DNA of 64,000 bases from Leptolinea sp. HRD-7 (GTDB lineage: Bacteria > Chloroflexota > Anaerolineae > Anaerolineales > Anaerolineaceae): contig AP024710.1 of NCBI GenBank assembly GCA_024363285.1, positions 2,884,001 to 2,948,000 of the forward strand, given 5' to 3'. The translations under genes were made by a program, and so were the position numbers. Shown here one piece after another: positions 53,033 to 61,136 of this stretch (the stretch's first letter is position 1; every line of letters begins with the position of its first letter). The notes under the pieces were generated by a model. It worked only from the letters and a program-made list of their open reading frames with translations. It was not told where the DNA came from and did not search any database.

Positions 53033-53638
53033 ATGACAAAGATTAATACATCTGAACAAAGAATTTTGGATTGTATGCAGGATGATAAGGCTCGTTCTTC
53101 GCGGGACCTTTCTATTGCCTGCTGTATGAATGAACCCGCCGTTCGATATCACTTAAGAAAACTAACAAGACTAGGCTTAATCCGGAAATTCCCTGCTCCC
53201 GGTATTTCATCAAAATCTGGTCGAAAACCAGATATTTATCGCCTGACACCAATTGATGAAAACAATGCGGTATTGTGTTTGACTCGATCAATACTTAACC
53301 ATATTAACTCATCATTGGGTGACACGAATTCCGCTGATACGTTGGCACTCTGGTTATTATCGTCACAGGAAGATATCATTTCCGGAAAAAAATTGTCGGT
53401 TTATGAAACCGTAAAATGGTTAAATCTTTATCATTATGCCGCGTCCTGGATCGCCGGAAAATCCGGACCTGAAATACTGGTAACTAATTGCCCGTATTGT
53501 GACCTGCAGCCCGGAATGGAACTTTTATGCCGGATGGATACCGCTCTTCTGAATCAACTTACCGGTCTATCCTGGAAAAGACTATATCCGTTTGAATCGG
53601 CATCAGAGGGTGGTATTTGCCATTTTGTTATCACATAA
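53033..53638 (+). CDS. Winged-helix regulator with four-cysteine C-terminus (SufR-like), divergent from nuoB
   Basis: The 201-residue protein has an N-terminal helix-turn-helix ('[29 protein letters not shown]' in pieces, residues about 22-50) like ArsR/MarR-type regulators. The C-terminus carries C153, C156 (NCPYC), C166 and C196, a pattern like the Fe-S ligands of SufR and related sensors. It may therefore sense Fe-S status or oxygen and control the adjacent nuo promoter; the 105-bp shared region supports local control. The start has a TATAAT just upstream and no ribosome site. Confidence 0.75.
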   Translation: MTKINTSEQRILDCMQDDKARSSRDLSIACCMNEPAVRYHLRKLTRLGLIRKFPAPGISSKSGRKPDIYRLTPIDENNAVLCLTRSILNHINSSLGDTNSADTLALWLLSSQEDIISGKKLSVYETVKWLNLYHYAASWIAGKSGPEILVTNCPYCDLQPGMELLCRMDTALLNQLTGLSWKRLYPFESASEGGICHFVIT

Positions 53639-53664
53639 TTACCTTGCGGTAAAATTACGTCACA

Positions 53665-54459
53665 ATGAAACACACACAAAGAATACTGTATTACATTAAA
53701 TCGATTTTTTCTCTGCTTGTTGGTTTTACTGATCCAATTCTCATTTTACGAATTTTCCTATCGCGAAAATCTACACCCTTGTTTAGTGTTCCTATTAAAT
53801 TACGAAAAAATGGCTTGAATTTTTTTATTCGAAATCCAATGGATGTCTGGTCAATAAAAGAGACGTTTCTGGACGATTTTTATCACTTTGAAAACTATCC
53901 CAGGCCTAAAACCGGTTTCATAGTAGATATTGGTGCCGGAATTGGTGAGTTCGCCATTCAAGCAGCAGCCGCCTGCCCTGGCTGCCAGGTATTCGGGTTT
54001 GAGCCGTTTGAGCAATCCTGCGCTTATTTTCGGAAGAACATTGAAACAAATTCCCTGACCAATGTAATGGCTATCAGTGCGGCTGTAACGTCAACATCGG
54101 ATAATCTTGCATTGGATGTGTCTTCAGGAAATCCCTTACAATTCAAATCCAAATCTTCGTCAGCTGCTGAGAATTCCGTAGACACAGTGCGATTATTCCA
54201 ATTTCTTGATGAGCACAGTATTCCCTTTATTGATCTGCTCAAATTGGATTGTGAAGGAGGTGAATATGATATTCTGCTTCCTTTATCAAACCAGGAACTA
54301 CGCCGGATAAAACGCATCGTTATGGAATATCACAATGGGTTGACAGAGCATCTTCACGTAGAAATAATTGAAAAACTGAGAAAAGCCGGTTTCGCTGTCG
54401 AGTCCCATCCAAATTTTGTTCACGACTCAATTGGATATATCTACGCGAAATTAATGTGA
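53665..54459 (+). CDS. FkbM-family methyltransferase
   Basis: The 264-residue protein has the FkbM methyltransferase motifs 'FIVDIGAGIGEFAIQAAAAC' (about residues 90-109), 'VFGFEPFEQSCAYFRKNI', 'LLKLDCEGGEYDILLP' and a final 'IVMEYHN' strand. O-methylation of a sugar or polyketide is the usual role; the substrate is unknown here. A TAAAAT lies 9 bp before the ATG without a ribosome site, as with the preceding gene. It is convergent with the M23 lipoprotein gene, 1 bp apart. Confidence 0.85.
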   Translation: MKHTQRILYYIKSIFSLLVGFTDPILILRIFLSRKSTPLFSVPIKLRKNGLNFFIRNPMDVWSIKETFLDDFYHFENYPRPKTGFIVDIGAGIGEFAIQAAAACPGCQVFGFEPFEQSCAYFRKNIETNSLTNVMAISAAVTSTSDNLALDVSSGNPLQFKSKSSSAAENSVDTVRLFQFLDEHSIPFIDLLKLDCEGGEYDILLPLSNQELRRIKRIVMEYHNGLTEHLHVEIIEKLRKAGFAVESHPNFVHDSIGYIYAKLM

Positions 54460-54460
54460 G

Positions 54461-55945
54461 TTAATATTGTTGTTCAATCGGCAGTTGACTGAACCATTCG
54501 CCTACGCTGCTAGAGCGTAATGTGACGTTTCCCCTGGTTAGTGTCCCCTGGTACTCCTTTTCACCGGAAAACGCTCTCCAACCGTCGAGATTAAGCGGAA
54601 CAACGCCGTCAACAGGAATCCATTCGCAGTTGTATCGCCGGGCAATATGCACATTGCGTCCGGTCGATTCGCCGCCCAGGCACGAAGGATACCCCAGAGG
54701 ATCACCTGTATGAATCTCTTCGCCGATTGAGAAATTTTTTGCCGGCGCCAGATGGACATAATTGACTGTCCATCCGGTCGCTGAATTCGCATCACCATCC
54801 AGATCAACCGTAATAAATCCCGGATCTGAACGTGAAATCACCCCATCTGACGCAGAGAACACTTTGTAAGGTGAAGAGTCACACCCGGCAGTGGTTGCCG
54901 GTGGAGCGAAATCAATAGCAGCATATGGAATTCCATTTCCCCATCCGGAGTGTGGACCACCTGTAAACGCCCACTTCAGACCTGATTGTAAAGGATTTTG
55001 CAGGAAAGGTTGTTGAAGGTTGGCGGGGATTAATTCATTTTTTATGTCTGACTCCCAATCAATAGGGCCAAAAAGTGAATAGTACGCTTTCGCGAAACCA
55101 TCGGGGGCGATTGAGCTGGCAAATTCCTCTCCAGATAAGAACTTCGAAAAATAAAAAGCAATTGCCACAGATCCTGCATTATCCGCGGGATTTATCCTCA
55201 TTTGACTTCCTGTTGACAAATCCAGAACAGTCAAAGATCCATCCCGCCAGCCATAATATCCATTATTCAGTGTATTGGCCGCCCAGGAAAGATGCTTGCC
55301 GAGAGTCTTGCGCTGTGGTTCTGAATTTCCCAATGAAAAAGATGAAGGTACATTCGGATTGGAAAGTGCGCCGAGCCGCATTTCAAGAATGGTCAGCAAA
55401 ACACGGGGAGAAATGGAATAATTTTCTGCCGTTCGTTTCAGTATTTGCGTCCCCGTCACGGCGACTGCCCCTGAATGGTCTATAAAATTTTTGAGCCAAC
55501 CGGACGACGAGGAAATAAACTCATCGACATTAAATGCGGCTTGCGTCGGGCTATATATAAAATAATTATTCGGGATGATATGCAATAATGACTGTTTTTC
55601 ATATCCATCGGGAAGAGGTATATCAACACGTTGATTGACAGGTAATGTTGAAAATGAACCACCTCTGATTACCGGCGCCAACGCCAGCGCCATCTCTTCT
55701 TCAGACCGTCCAAACCGTCTTGCCAGCGCGGGGAGAGTATCACCAGATTGGATGAGATATCCCCGAGTTTCAGATGTGGGGATAGCATTGGTGGCAATCT
55801 TTGCTCTTGCAGCTGCAGTTTCAGTTAAAATTGGCGAAATACCCGTGAATATAGATTTTTCCTGCCGGTTGACTGGAAGATTACATCCAATCACCAACAT
55901 TAAGAGAAAAAGGAAAAACACTAACTTCCGGGAAAACAATGGCAT
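54461..55945 (-). CDS. LysM and M23-peptidase lipoprotein (cell wall endopeptidase-like)
   Basis: The 494-residue protein has a lipobox LVIGC (Cys21). A LysM domain follows at about residues 60-110 ('YLIQSGDTLPALARRFGRS'). The long middle part is a helical, hydrolase-like region. The C-terminal M23-type domain (about 330-470) contains 'GGPHSGWGNGIPYAAIDFAPP' in pieces, 'VNYVHLA' and 'GRNVHIA', which supply His/Asp metal ligands. It is anchored at the outer face of the membrane and should cut peptidoglycan or a related polymer. A TATAAT lies upstream at 55969-55974. Confidence 0.82.
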   Translation of the reverse strand: MPLFSRKLVFFLFLLMLVIGCNLPVNRQEKSIFTGISPILTETAAARAKIATNAIPTSETRGYLIQSGDTLPALARRFGRSEEEMALALAPVIRGGSFSTLPVNQRVDIPLPDGYEKQSLLHIIPNNYFIYSPTQAAFNVDEFISSSSGWLKNFIDHSGAVAVTGTQILKRTAENYSISPRVLLTILEMRLGALSNPNVPSSFSLGNSEPQRKTLGKHLSWAANTLNNGYYGWRDGSLTVLDLSTGSQMRINPADNAGSVAIAFYFSKFLSGEEFASSIAPDGFAKAYYSLFGPIDWESDIKNELIPANLQQPFLQNPLQSGLKWAFTGGPHSGWGNGIPYAAIDFAPPATTAGCDSSPYKVFSASDGVISRSDPGFITVDLDGDANSATGWTVNYVHLAPAKNFSIGEEIHTGDPLGYPSCLGGESTGRNVHIARRYNCEWIPVDGVVPLNLDGWRAFSGEKEYQGTLTRGNVTLRSSSVGEWFSQLPIEQQY

Positions 55946-55988
55946 TTTTTTACCCTTATAAGAATGTCATTATATATTGTTAAACAAT

Positions 55989-56024
55989 AAGGGAGGGATA
56001 CCGGTTGGCCGGATTCCCTCCCTT
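55989..56024 (-). terminator. Terminator hairpin after glmS
   Basis: Arms at 55989-56004 and 56009-56024 form a long stem (AAGGGAGGG pairing with CCCTCCCTT, then CCGG with CCGG, separated by a 2x2 internal mismatch). It is 18 bp after the glmS stop. The T-run on the minus strand is weak. Confidence 0.75.
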
Positions 56025-56042
56025 GATTCTTATTGATGTTAG

Positions 56043-57887
56043 TTATTCAACAGTCACCGATTTTGCCAGGTTGCGCGGTTGATCGACATCTAACCCGCGA
56101 ATTGACGCAATATGGTAGGCCAACATCTGCAACGGGATGACTGTCATTACAGGGCTCAACATCCACGGAACTTCCGGGATCCACAGGCATTCATCCGCCA
56201 GGTTAGCTACCTTATCATCACCTTCGGTGGCAACCGCGATGACCTTCCCTCCGCGGGCTTTAGCCTGCTCGATCTGGCTTACCATCTTCTCATACCAGGG
56301 ATCTTGCGGAGCCAACGCGATGACCGGCATATCCTTATCGATCAACGCGATCGGTCCGTGTTTCATCTCTCCAGCCGGATATCCTTCCGCGTGGATGTAA
56401 GAGATTTCCTTTAACTTGAGCGCGCCTTCGTACGCGATCGGCATATTAATACCACGCCCCAGATAAAGAGAGCTTTTGGCGTCTTTCATTCCCTGAGCAA
56501 TTTTGATAACTTCGGCTTCATGTTCAATACACTTTCCGGCCAGGTCGGGCACCAACCGTAGATCATTTACCAATTTTTTGCGCTGGTCAGCCGGAAGAGT
56601 TCCGCGCATGTCAGCCAGCAAAATGGCCAGCATATACAGGTCGATTAAAGGCGCGGTGAATGCCTTTGTGGAAGCTACACCGATTTCAGGGCCTACCTGC
56701 ATGGAAATGTAACCATCTGAAACACGCATTGCCTGAGAACCAATAGCGTTGACAATAGACCAGATCGTGGCGCCTTTCTGGCGTCCTTCTTCCATGGCGG
56801 CCAGGGTATCGGCTGTTTCACCCGATTGGCTGATGGACATCACAACGGTTCCAGGTTGAATGATCGGGTCAGAATAGCGGAATTCGGATGCGATGGCCAT
56901 TTCAACCGGAATGCGAGCAATACGTTCGATGAGTATCTTTCCAACCATGCCGGCGTGTTGGGCTGTTCCACATGCGGTGATGATTATCTTTTTGATCTTG
57001 CGGGCGTTTTCAATGGTCAATTTCAACTGGGGAAGCTGGATGAGCCCTTTTTCAAAGTCCACGCGGCCGGCCAGTGTGTCCGTCAAGCTGCGTACCTGTT
57101 CGTGGATCTCTTTCTGCATAAAGTGGCGGTTGGAACCTTTTTCTGCTGCCACTGGATCCCAGTTGACTGTCTGGATGGTCGGTGTTACCGGGCTGCCCTC
57201 GATGGTGGTAATGGTCACATTCTGGCGGGTAATTACAGCCATCTGACGGGATTCCAGGAAGGCCATCTTGCGGGTTTGTTCGAGAATCGCCGGAATATCA
57301 GAGGCAACGAACATTTCATTCTCGCCATACCCGATGACTACACCACCGGCATTTCCAATACGGGCGGCAATTATCTTATCGGGCTCGTCAGACGACAATA
57401 CAACAATGCCATGCGCGCCGCGGATGAGTTGAAGAGTCTGGCGAACGGCTTTTTCCAGGTCTTTTGACGTGGAATAAAAGCGTTCAATTAAATGAACGAT
57501 CGTCTCTGTATCGGTATCCGAGTTGAATTCAACCCCTTCGGAACGCAGGTCATCCTGCAATTCCTGGTAATTCTCAACAATACCATTATGCACAATTACA
57601 ATACGTCCGGTCGCTCCAAGATGAGGATGGGCGTTTCGGGCGCTGGGTTCGCCATGGGTAGCCCAACGGGTGTGTCCAATACCAACTTTACCGCTGATCG
57701 GATCTTGAGCAACAAGTCCACAAAGGTTATCCAACTTTCCAGCTTCCCGCCGGACTTCGATTTTCTTTTCTCCATCCAGAACAGCAATACCGGCTGAATC
57801 ATAGCCGCGATATTCCAATTTACGTAATCCATTTAAAATGATCGGTGTGGCATCTTTTCCGCCGATATATCCAACAATACCGCACAT
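56043..57887 (-). CDS. glmS: Glutamine-fructose-6-phosphate aminotransferase (isomerizing)
   Basis: The 614-residue protein is a typical GlmS. The N-terminal glutaminase starts MCGIVGYIGG, with Cys2 as nucleophile after Met removal, and RGYDSAGIAV follows. Two SIS isomerase domains come next ('ACGTAQHAGMVGKILIER', 'SISQSGETADTLAAM', 'LGRGINMPIAYEGALKLKEISYIHAEGYPAGEMKHGPIAL' in pieces), ending in AKSVTVE. It makes glucosamine-6-phosphate for peptidoglycan. GGAGG precedes the ATG. The mRNA leader contains a glmS ribozyme-like sequence, so expression is likely feedback-controlled by its product. Confidence 0.97.
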   Translation of the reverse strand: MCGIVGYIGGKDATPIILNGLRKLEYRGYDSAGIAVLDGEKKIEVRREAGKLDNLCGLVAQDPISGKVGIGHTRWATHGEPSARNAHPHLGATGRIVIVHNGIVENYQELQDDLRSEGVEFNSDTDTETIVHLIERFYSTSKDLEKAVRQTLQLIRGAHGIVVLSSDEPDKIIAARIGNAGGVVIGYGENEMFVASDIPAILEQTRKMAFLESRQMAVITRQNVTITTIEGSPVTPTIQTVNWDPVAAEKGSNRHFMQKEIHEQVRSLTDTLAGRVDFEKGLIQLPQLKLTIENARKIKKIIITACGTAQHAGMVGKILIERIARIPVEMAIASEFRYSDPIIQPGTVVMSISQSGETADTLAAMEEGRQKGATIWSIVNAIGSQAMRVSDGYISMQVGPEIGVASTKAFTAPLIDLYMLAILLADMRGTLPADQRKKLVNDLRLVPDLAGKCIEHEAEVIKIAQGMKDAKSSLYLGRGINMPIAYEGALKLKEISYIHAEGYPAGEMKHGPIALIDKDMPVIALAPQDPWYEKMVSQIEQAKARGGKVIAVATEGDDKVANLADECLWIPEVPWMLSPVMTVIPLQMLAYHIASIRGLDVDQPRNLAKSVTVE

Positions 57888-57944
57888 GGTTATCCTCCAG
57901 TGTGATCAAATAGCGATTTAATACAGGCAAAGCCCGTATTTTAA

Positions 57945-58130
57945 ATAATATGGTTGTAAAACGTAAGTTTTGTTTAAAATGGGAAGTATCAGAATTATTT
58001 CTGGAGGGCATCCGCTGATCTGTCGATTTTCCCGGTTGTGCCGGTTAACTTCATCTTGCGATGAAGAACCCTCATCCTCGTCACCTGCTGATTACTGGTC
58101 CCCCGTTTATCTATGCAGGCCTTGCGCTAT
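57945..58130 (-). ncRNA. glmS ribozyme: glmS ribozyme (glucosamine-6-phosphate-activated self-cleaving riboswitch)
   Basis: Read on the minus strand upstream of glmS, the leader has the parts of the glmS ribozyme in order. These are an ATAGCGC cleavage site (58130-58124; cut expected between 58128 and 58127), a CCTGC/GCAGG P2 stem (58115-58119 with 58084-58088) and the core GACGAGGATG (58082-58073). Then comes GAGGGTT pairing with the conserved GCGGATGCCCTC (about 58015-58004). Downstream are small hairpins like P4/P4.1 (CAGAA/TTCTG, AAAAC/GTTTT). Two additional hairpins (58026-58065) are inserted in the loop where other representatives have about 12 nt. The ribozyme is mostly known from Firmicutes. 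Confidence 0.83.
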
Positions 58131-58184
58131 ATTTATTCCCAATTGACATATAAAGTATTGTCTTATAGGCATCTCCTTTTTCGC

Positions 58185-58190
58185 ATTATA
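58185..58190 (-). promoter_or_regulatory. -10 element upstream of the glmS ribozyme
   Basis: A perfect TATAAT on the minus strand lies about 55 bp before the ribozyme cleavage site. The predicted start is near 58177, so about 50 nt of leader would be released by cleavage. No strong -35 is visible 17 bp upstream. Confidence 0.55.
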
Positions 58191-58213
58191 CCTGAAAATC
58201 GTAAAAATAAACC

Positions 58214-58441
58214 CATGATAAATAGACATCGTTATAGGGGCATAAGTGAAAATAACATCAGATATATAGTGTTTATGGCACTTTTCTAAGCGTAATGGAG
58301 TTGCCACCCAAAGAAGTTGAAATCGGATCCAAAGGGTATTACGCCAACAGCAAAATGGAAATCAATAGAAAACGCTAGCGGTACGAATTCAGAAGGTAGA
58401 AATCGGCAGTCAGAATCAGTCGAGCGAATAGAAGAAAAAAG
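58214..58441. other. Gene-free stretch between typA terminator and glmS promoter
   Basis: I see no gene, known RNA or repeat here. A frame on the + strand at 58317-58703 runs through the typA terminator and into antisense of typA and is not credible. Confidence 0.5.
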
Positions 58442-58467
58442 AAAAACCGGGAAAAAACCCGGTTTTT
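58442..58467. terminator. Bidirectional terminator after typA
   Basis: A perfect 10-bp stem (AAAAACCGGG, 58442-58451, with CCCGGTTTTT, 58458-58467) encloses a 6-A loop. It begins 5 bp after the typA stop. On both strands the stem ends in Ts, so it can stop transcription in either direction. Confidence 0.9.
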
Positions 58468-58472
58468 GTTAT

Positions 58473-60326
58473 CTAATCAATCTCTTCCTTTGCCTTTTTG
58501 TTCATCTTTCCTCGGTCTTCAGTATTCAATATACGTTTCCGTATTCGATACGCGACCGGGGTGACTTCCAACAATTCGTCTTCTTCGAGATATTCGATAG
58601 CTTCGTCAAGGCTCATGTTACGCGGTGGAGTAAGACGTATTTCAATATCTTTGTTGGAGGATCGCATATTGGTCAGATGTTTTTTCTTACAAACATTGAC
58701 TGAAAGGTCACCCGGTTGAGCACGTTCTCCCACAACCATACCTTCATAAACTTCGACACCGGCTGAAACAAATAATACACCACGCTCTTCCGCGTTTTTC
58801 AACCCATACGTTGTTGTCGGGCCAGAGTCCCAAGCGACAATAGAACCCGTAGCGCGAGTGGAGAAAGGACCGGTATAAGGGCCATATCCATGGAACAAAG
58901 TGTTCATGATGCCATTGCCGCGGGTGGCGGTAAGGAATTGATACCGAAAACCGAGCAAACCGCGTGTGGGGATGAGGTATGTCAACCGAACGGTGTTTTC
59001 CTTGGTGTTTACCATATCCAGCATCTTTCCACGCCGAATACCCAGCATTTCCACAACCACACCGGTGGTTTCCTGATTGGTTTCGATATGTAATTCTTCG
59101 TATGGTTCTAAAAGCTTGCCATCCGGACCATCTTTCATAATGACTTCCGGTTTAGAAACCTGGAATTCATAACCTTCCCGCCGCATGGTTTCAATAAGAA
59201 TTGCCAGGTGAAGCTCGCCGCGACCGGAAACAATAAATGTATCCGGGCTTTCGGTTTCTTCCACTCGAAGAGCCACATTGTTCCGAAGCTCATTCATTAA
59301 TCGTTCACGCAGATTACGGCTGGTGCTCCACTTACCTTCTCGGCCTTTAAAGGGCGAATTATTAACGGCAAACGTCATTTTAACAGTGGGTTCTTCCACC
59401 ATAATGGGCGGGAGCGCTACAGGATTTTGTGCGTCGGCCAGCGTTTCGCCAATACCTATTCCTTCAAGCCCGGCAATAGAAATGATTTCGCCGGCCGATG
59501 CTTCGGTTACTTCTACTTTTTCCAATCCTTGATGGGTGTAAAGGTATTTTATTTTTTCTGGCACAACTTCACCGTTTACTTTAATACGTGCCACATCCTG
59601 CCCGGCTTTCACAGAACCGGCAAAAATGCGGCCAACGGCAGTAACACCACGGTAATCGTCATAACCCAGATTGGTAACCAACATCTGGAATGGCGCGTCA
59701 ATATCTACTTTAGGTGCCGGAATATGTGTAAGAATAGCATTGAATAGCGGTTGCAGATCAGATGTCAATTCCTTTGTTTCACCGGATTGCTGTGTTATTG
59801 CATTGGCGTAGATCACCGGGAAATCCGCCTGCTCTTCGTTGGCGCCCAATTCCACAAACAGGTCAAATGTGGCATTAAGTGTTCGATCAGGTTCCGCGTC
59901 TTTGCGATCCATTTTATTAATGACCACGATAGCTTTGTGCCCCATCTCAAGGGCTTTTTTTAAAACAAATCGGGTTTGAGGCATCGGACCTTCTGCCGCG
60001 TCAACCAACAAAAGAACGCCATCCACCATGTTCATAACACGCTCCACCTCTCCGCCAAAATCTGCGTGACCGGGAGTATCAACGATATTGATCTTTACCG
60101 GTTTGCCAGTTTCGGGGTCAGGTATAACAACGGATGTGTTTTTCGCCAGAATGGTGATGCCTCTTTCCCGCTCAAGGTCATTCGAATCCATAACTCGTTC
60201 AACAACCTGTTGGTTATCGCGGAACGTCTTTGCCTGTTTTAATAATCCATCCACCAGAGTGGTTTTACCATGATCAACGTGGGCAATAATAGCCACATTG
60301 CGTAAGTCTTTTCTTTCGATCAACAT
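58473..60326 (-). CDS. typA: Ribosome-associated GTPase TypA/BipA
   Basis: From the ATG at 60326 the protein has 617 residues, the normal BipA length. It has '[20 protein letters not shown]' (G1), '[10 protein letters not shown]' (G2), '[16 protein letters not shown]' (G3) and 'VINKMDR' (G4). Elongation-factor-like domains and the C-terminal BipA domain follow ('[21 protein letters not shown]' in pieces). It acts in ribosome assembly and stress response. An in-frame ATG further upstream at 60425 is rejected because it adds 33 unrelated residues. GAGAGAAG precedes the chosen start. Confidence 0.96.
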   Translation of the reverse strand: MLIERKDLRNVAIIAHVDHGKTTLVDGLLKQAKTFRDNQQVVERVMDSNDLERERGITILAKNTSVVIPDPETGKPVKINIVDTPGHADFGGEVERVMNMVDGVLLLVDAAEGPMPQTRFVLKKALEMGHKAIVVINKMDRKDAEPDRTLNATFDLFVELGANEEQADFPVIYANAITQQSGETKELTSDLQPLFNAILTHIPAPKVDIDAPFQMLVTNLGYDDYRGVTAVGRIFAGSVKAGQDVARIKVNGEVVPEKIKYLYTHQGLEKVEVTEASAGEIISIAGLEGIGIGETLADAQNPVALPPIMVEEPTVKMTFAVNNSPFKGREGKWSTSRNLRERLMNELRNNVALRVEETESPDTFIVSGRGELHLAILIETMRREGYEFQVSKPEVIMKDGPDGKLLEPYEELHIETNQETTGVVVEMLGIRRGKMLDMVNTKENTVRLTYLIPTRGLLGFRYQFLTATRGNGIMNTLFHGYGPYTGPFSTRATGSIVAWDSGPTTTYGLKNAEERGVLFVSAGVEVYEGMVVGERAQPGDLSVNVCKKKHLTNMRSSNKDIEIRLTPPRNMSLDEAIEYLEEDELLEVTPVAYRIRKRILNTEDRGKMNKKAKEEID

Positions 60327-60463
60327 ACTTCTCTCTTTCCTTACCGGTTGCATACAAAACAAATCGCGCCATGGGCGCGAAGCAGTATTATATCTCGAAT
60401 ATTCTATAAGTGGCATGTTTCTCAAAGCTGATAATAATATTCTGTGATAAAAATCTTCTTTGT

Positions 60464-60469
60464 TATAAT
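60464..60469 (+). promoter_or_regulatory. -10 element of the gcv operon
   Basis: TATAAT in TGTTATAATG lies about 46 bp before the first glycine aptamer. The -35 (near 60441-60446) is weak. The predicted start is near 60476. Confidence 0.55.
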
Positions 60470-60511
60470 GAATTCAATCAGCAGCTACGGGGGATGAAAA
60501 GAGAATAATGG

Positions 60512-60692
60512 ATGCAGCGGGGAAGAGGCCACATTTACAAGTGGAACCGAAGGGGCAAACCAGTGCTTCAGAAACTCTGGCGAATCTCTCAGGTAAAAGG
60601 ACCCTGCTGTAATCTCCTCTGGAAAGGGTATTTCCCACCGAAGGGGCAAGTTGATATAAATTCAACGAATCTCTCAGGTTTTCGACAGAGTT
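60512..60692 (+). ncRNA. Tandem glycine riboswitch
   Basis: Two glycine aptamers stand in tandem before gcvH. The first (about 60515-60609) has CAGCGGGG/CCCTGCTG as P1, ACCGAAGGGGCAA and GAATCTCTCAGGTAAAAGGA. The second (about 60617-60690) has CTCTG/CAGAG as P1, CACCGAAGGGGCAAG and GAATCTCTCAGG followed by TTTTCGACAGAG. These are the conserved cores of the gcvT-type riboswitch. No terminator hairpin follows, so control of translation or of another step is more likely than simple termination. A glycine-induced ON switch is the usual behaviour for gcv genes. Confidence 0.95.
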
Positions 60693-60743
60693 ATCTGGAC
60701 TGAATTTTTGTTGTTTAAACCCAATTCTTAAAGGAGTATAGCC

Positions 60744-61136
60744 ATGAATGTCCCTGCAGATTTGAAATACACCGCGTCTGATGAATGGGTAAAGGTCGAC
60801 GGTAATATTGCGACTGTTGGAGTATCCGATTACGCCCAGGAACAACTTTCAGATGTAGTTTTTGTTGAAATAGTGGTCGCCGAAGGTGATTCAGCTAAAA
60901 AGGGCACCACCTGCGCCACAATCGAATCTGTTAAGGCTGCTGCCGATGTTAATCTCCCGGTTTCAGGAAAAATTACTGCTGTAAACGAAGACCTCTCAAA
61001 ATCCCCTGAATTGGTCAATAGTGATCCTTACGGAAAAGCCTGGATGTTGAAGCTTGAACTATCCGATCCGTCTGAATTGAGCGGCTTGATGAGCGCTTCT
61101 GATTATGAGAAATTCCTGAAAGATCGGAGCCATTAA
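60744..61136 (+). CDS. gcvH: Glycine cleavage system H protein
   Basis: The 130-residue protein has the lipoyl-lysine K64 in ESVKAAAD, the 'YTASDEWVKVDGN' start and the 'LPVSGKITAVNEDL' strand pair. It shuttles the aminomethyl group between P, T and L proteins. AGGAG stands before the ATG. Its stop overlaps the gcvPA start by 1 bp (TAATG). Confidence 0.96.
   Translation: MNVPADLKYTASDEWVKVDGNIATVGVSDYAQEQLSDVVFVEIVVAEGDSAKKGTTCATIESVKAAADVNLPVSGKITAVNEDLSKSPELVNSDPYGKAWMLKLELSDPSELSGLMSASDYEKFLKDRSH

Noticed and set aside
52928..53152. Upstream extension of the nuoB frame
   Set aside because: It covers the nuoB promoter and runs into the divergent regulator; NuoB homology starts near the ATG at 52927, which has AAGGAG.
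56826..57467. 213-codon + strand frame antisense to glmS
   Set aside because: Shadow of the conserved glmS gene; no start signal or family match.
58143..58169. TTGACA on the + strand in the glmS leader region
   Set aside because: The following TATAGG is at a poor distance and no gene lies downstream; the region is better explained as glmS leader on the other strand.
58317..58703. 128-codon frame on the + strand between the glmS leader and typA
   Set aside because: It passes through the typA terminator and becomes antisense to typA; no domain and no ribosome site.
60327..60425. 33-residue N-terminal extension of TypA
   Set aside because: TypA proteins begin near the [14 protein letters not shown] start; the added residues are unrelated and occupy the divergent promoter region.
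60474..60845. 123-codon minus-strand frame over the gcv leader
   Set aside because: It is antisense to the glycine riboswitch and gcvH; explained by the conserved RNA.
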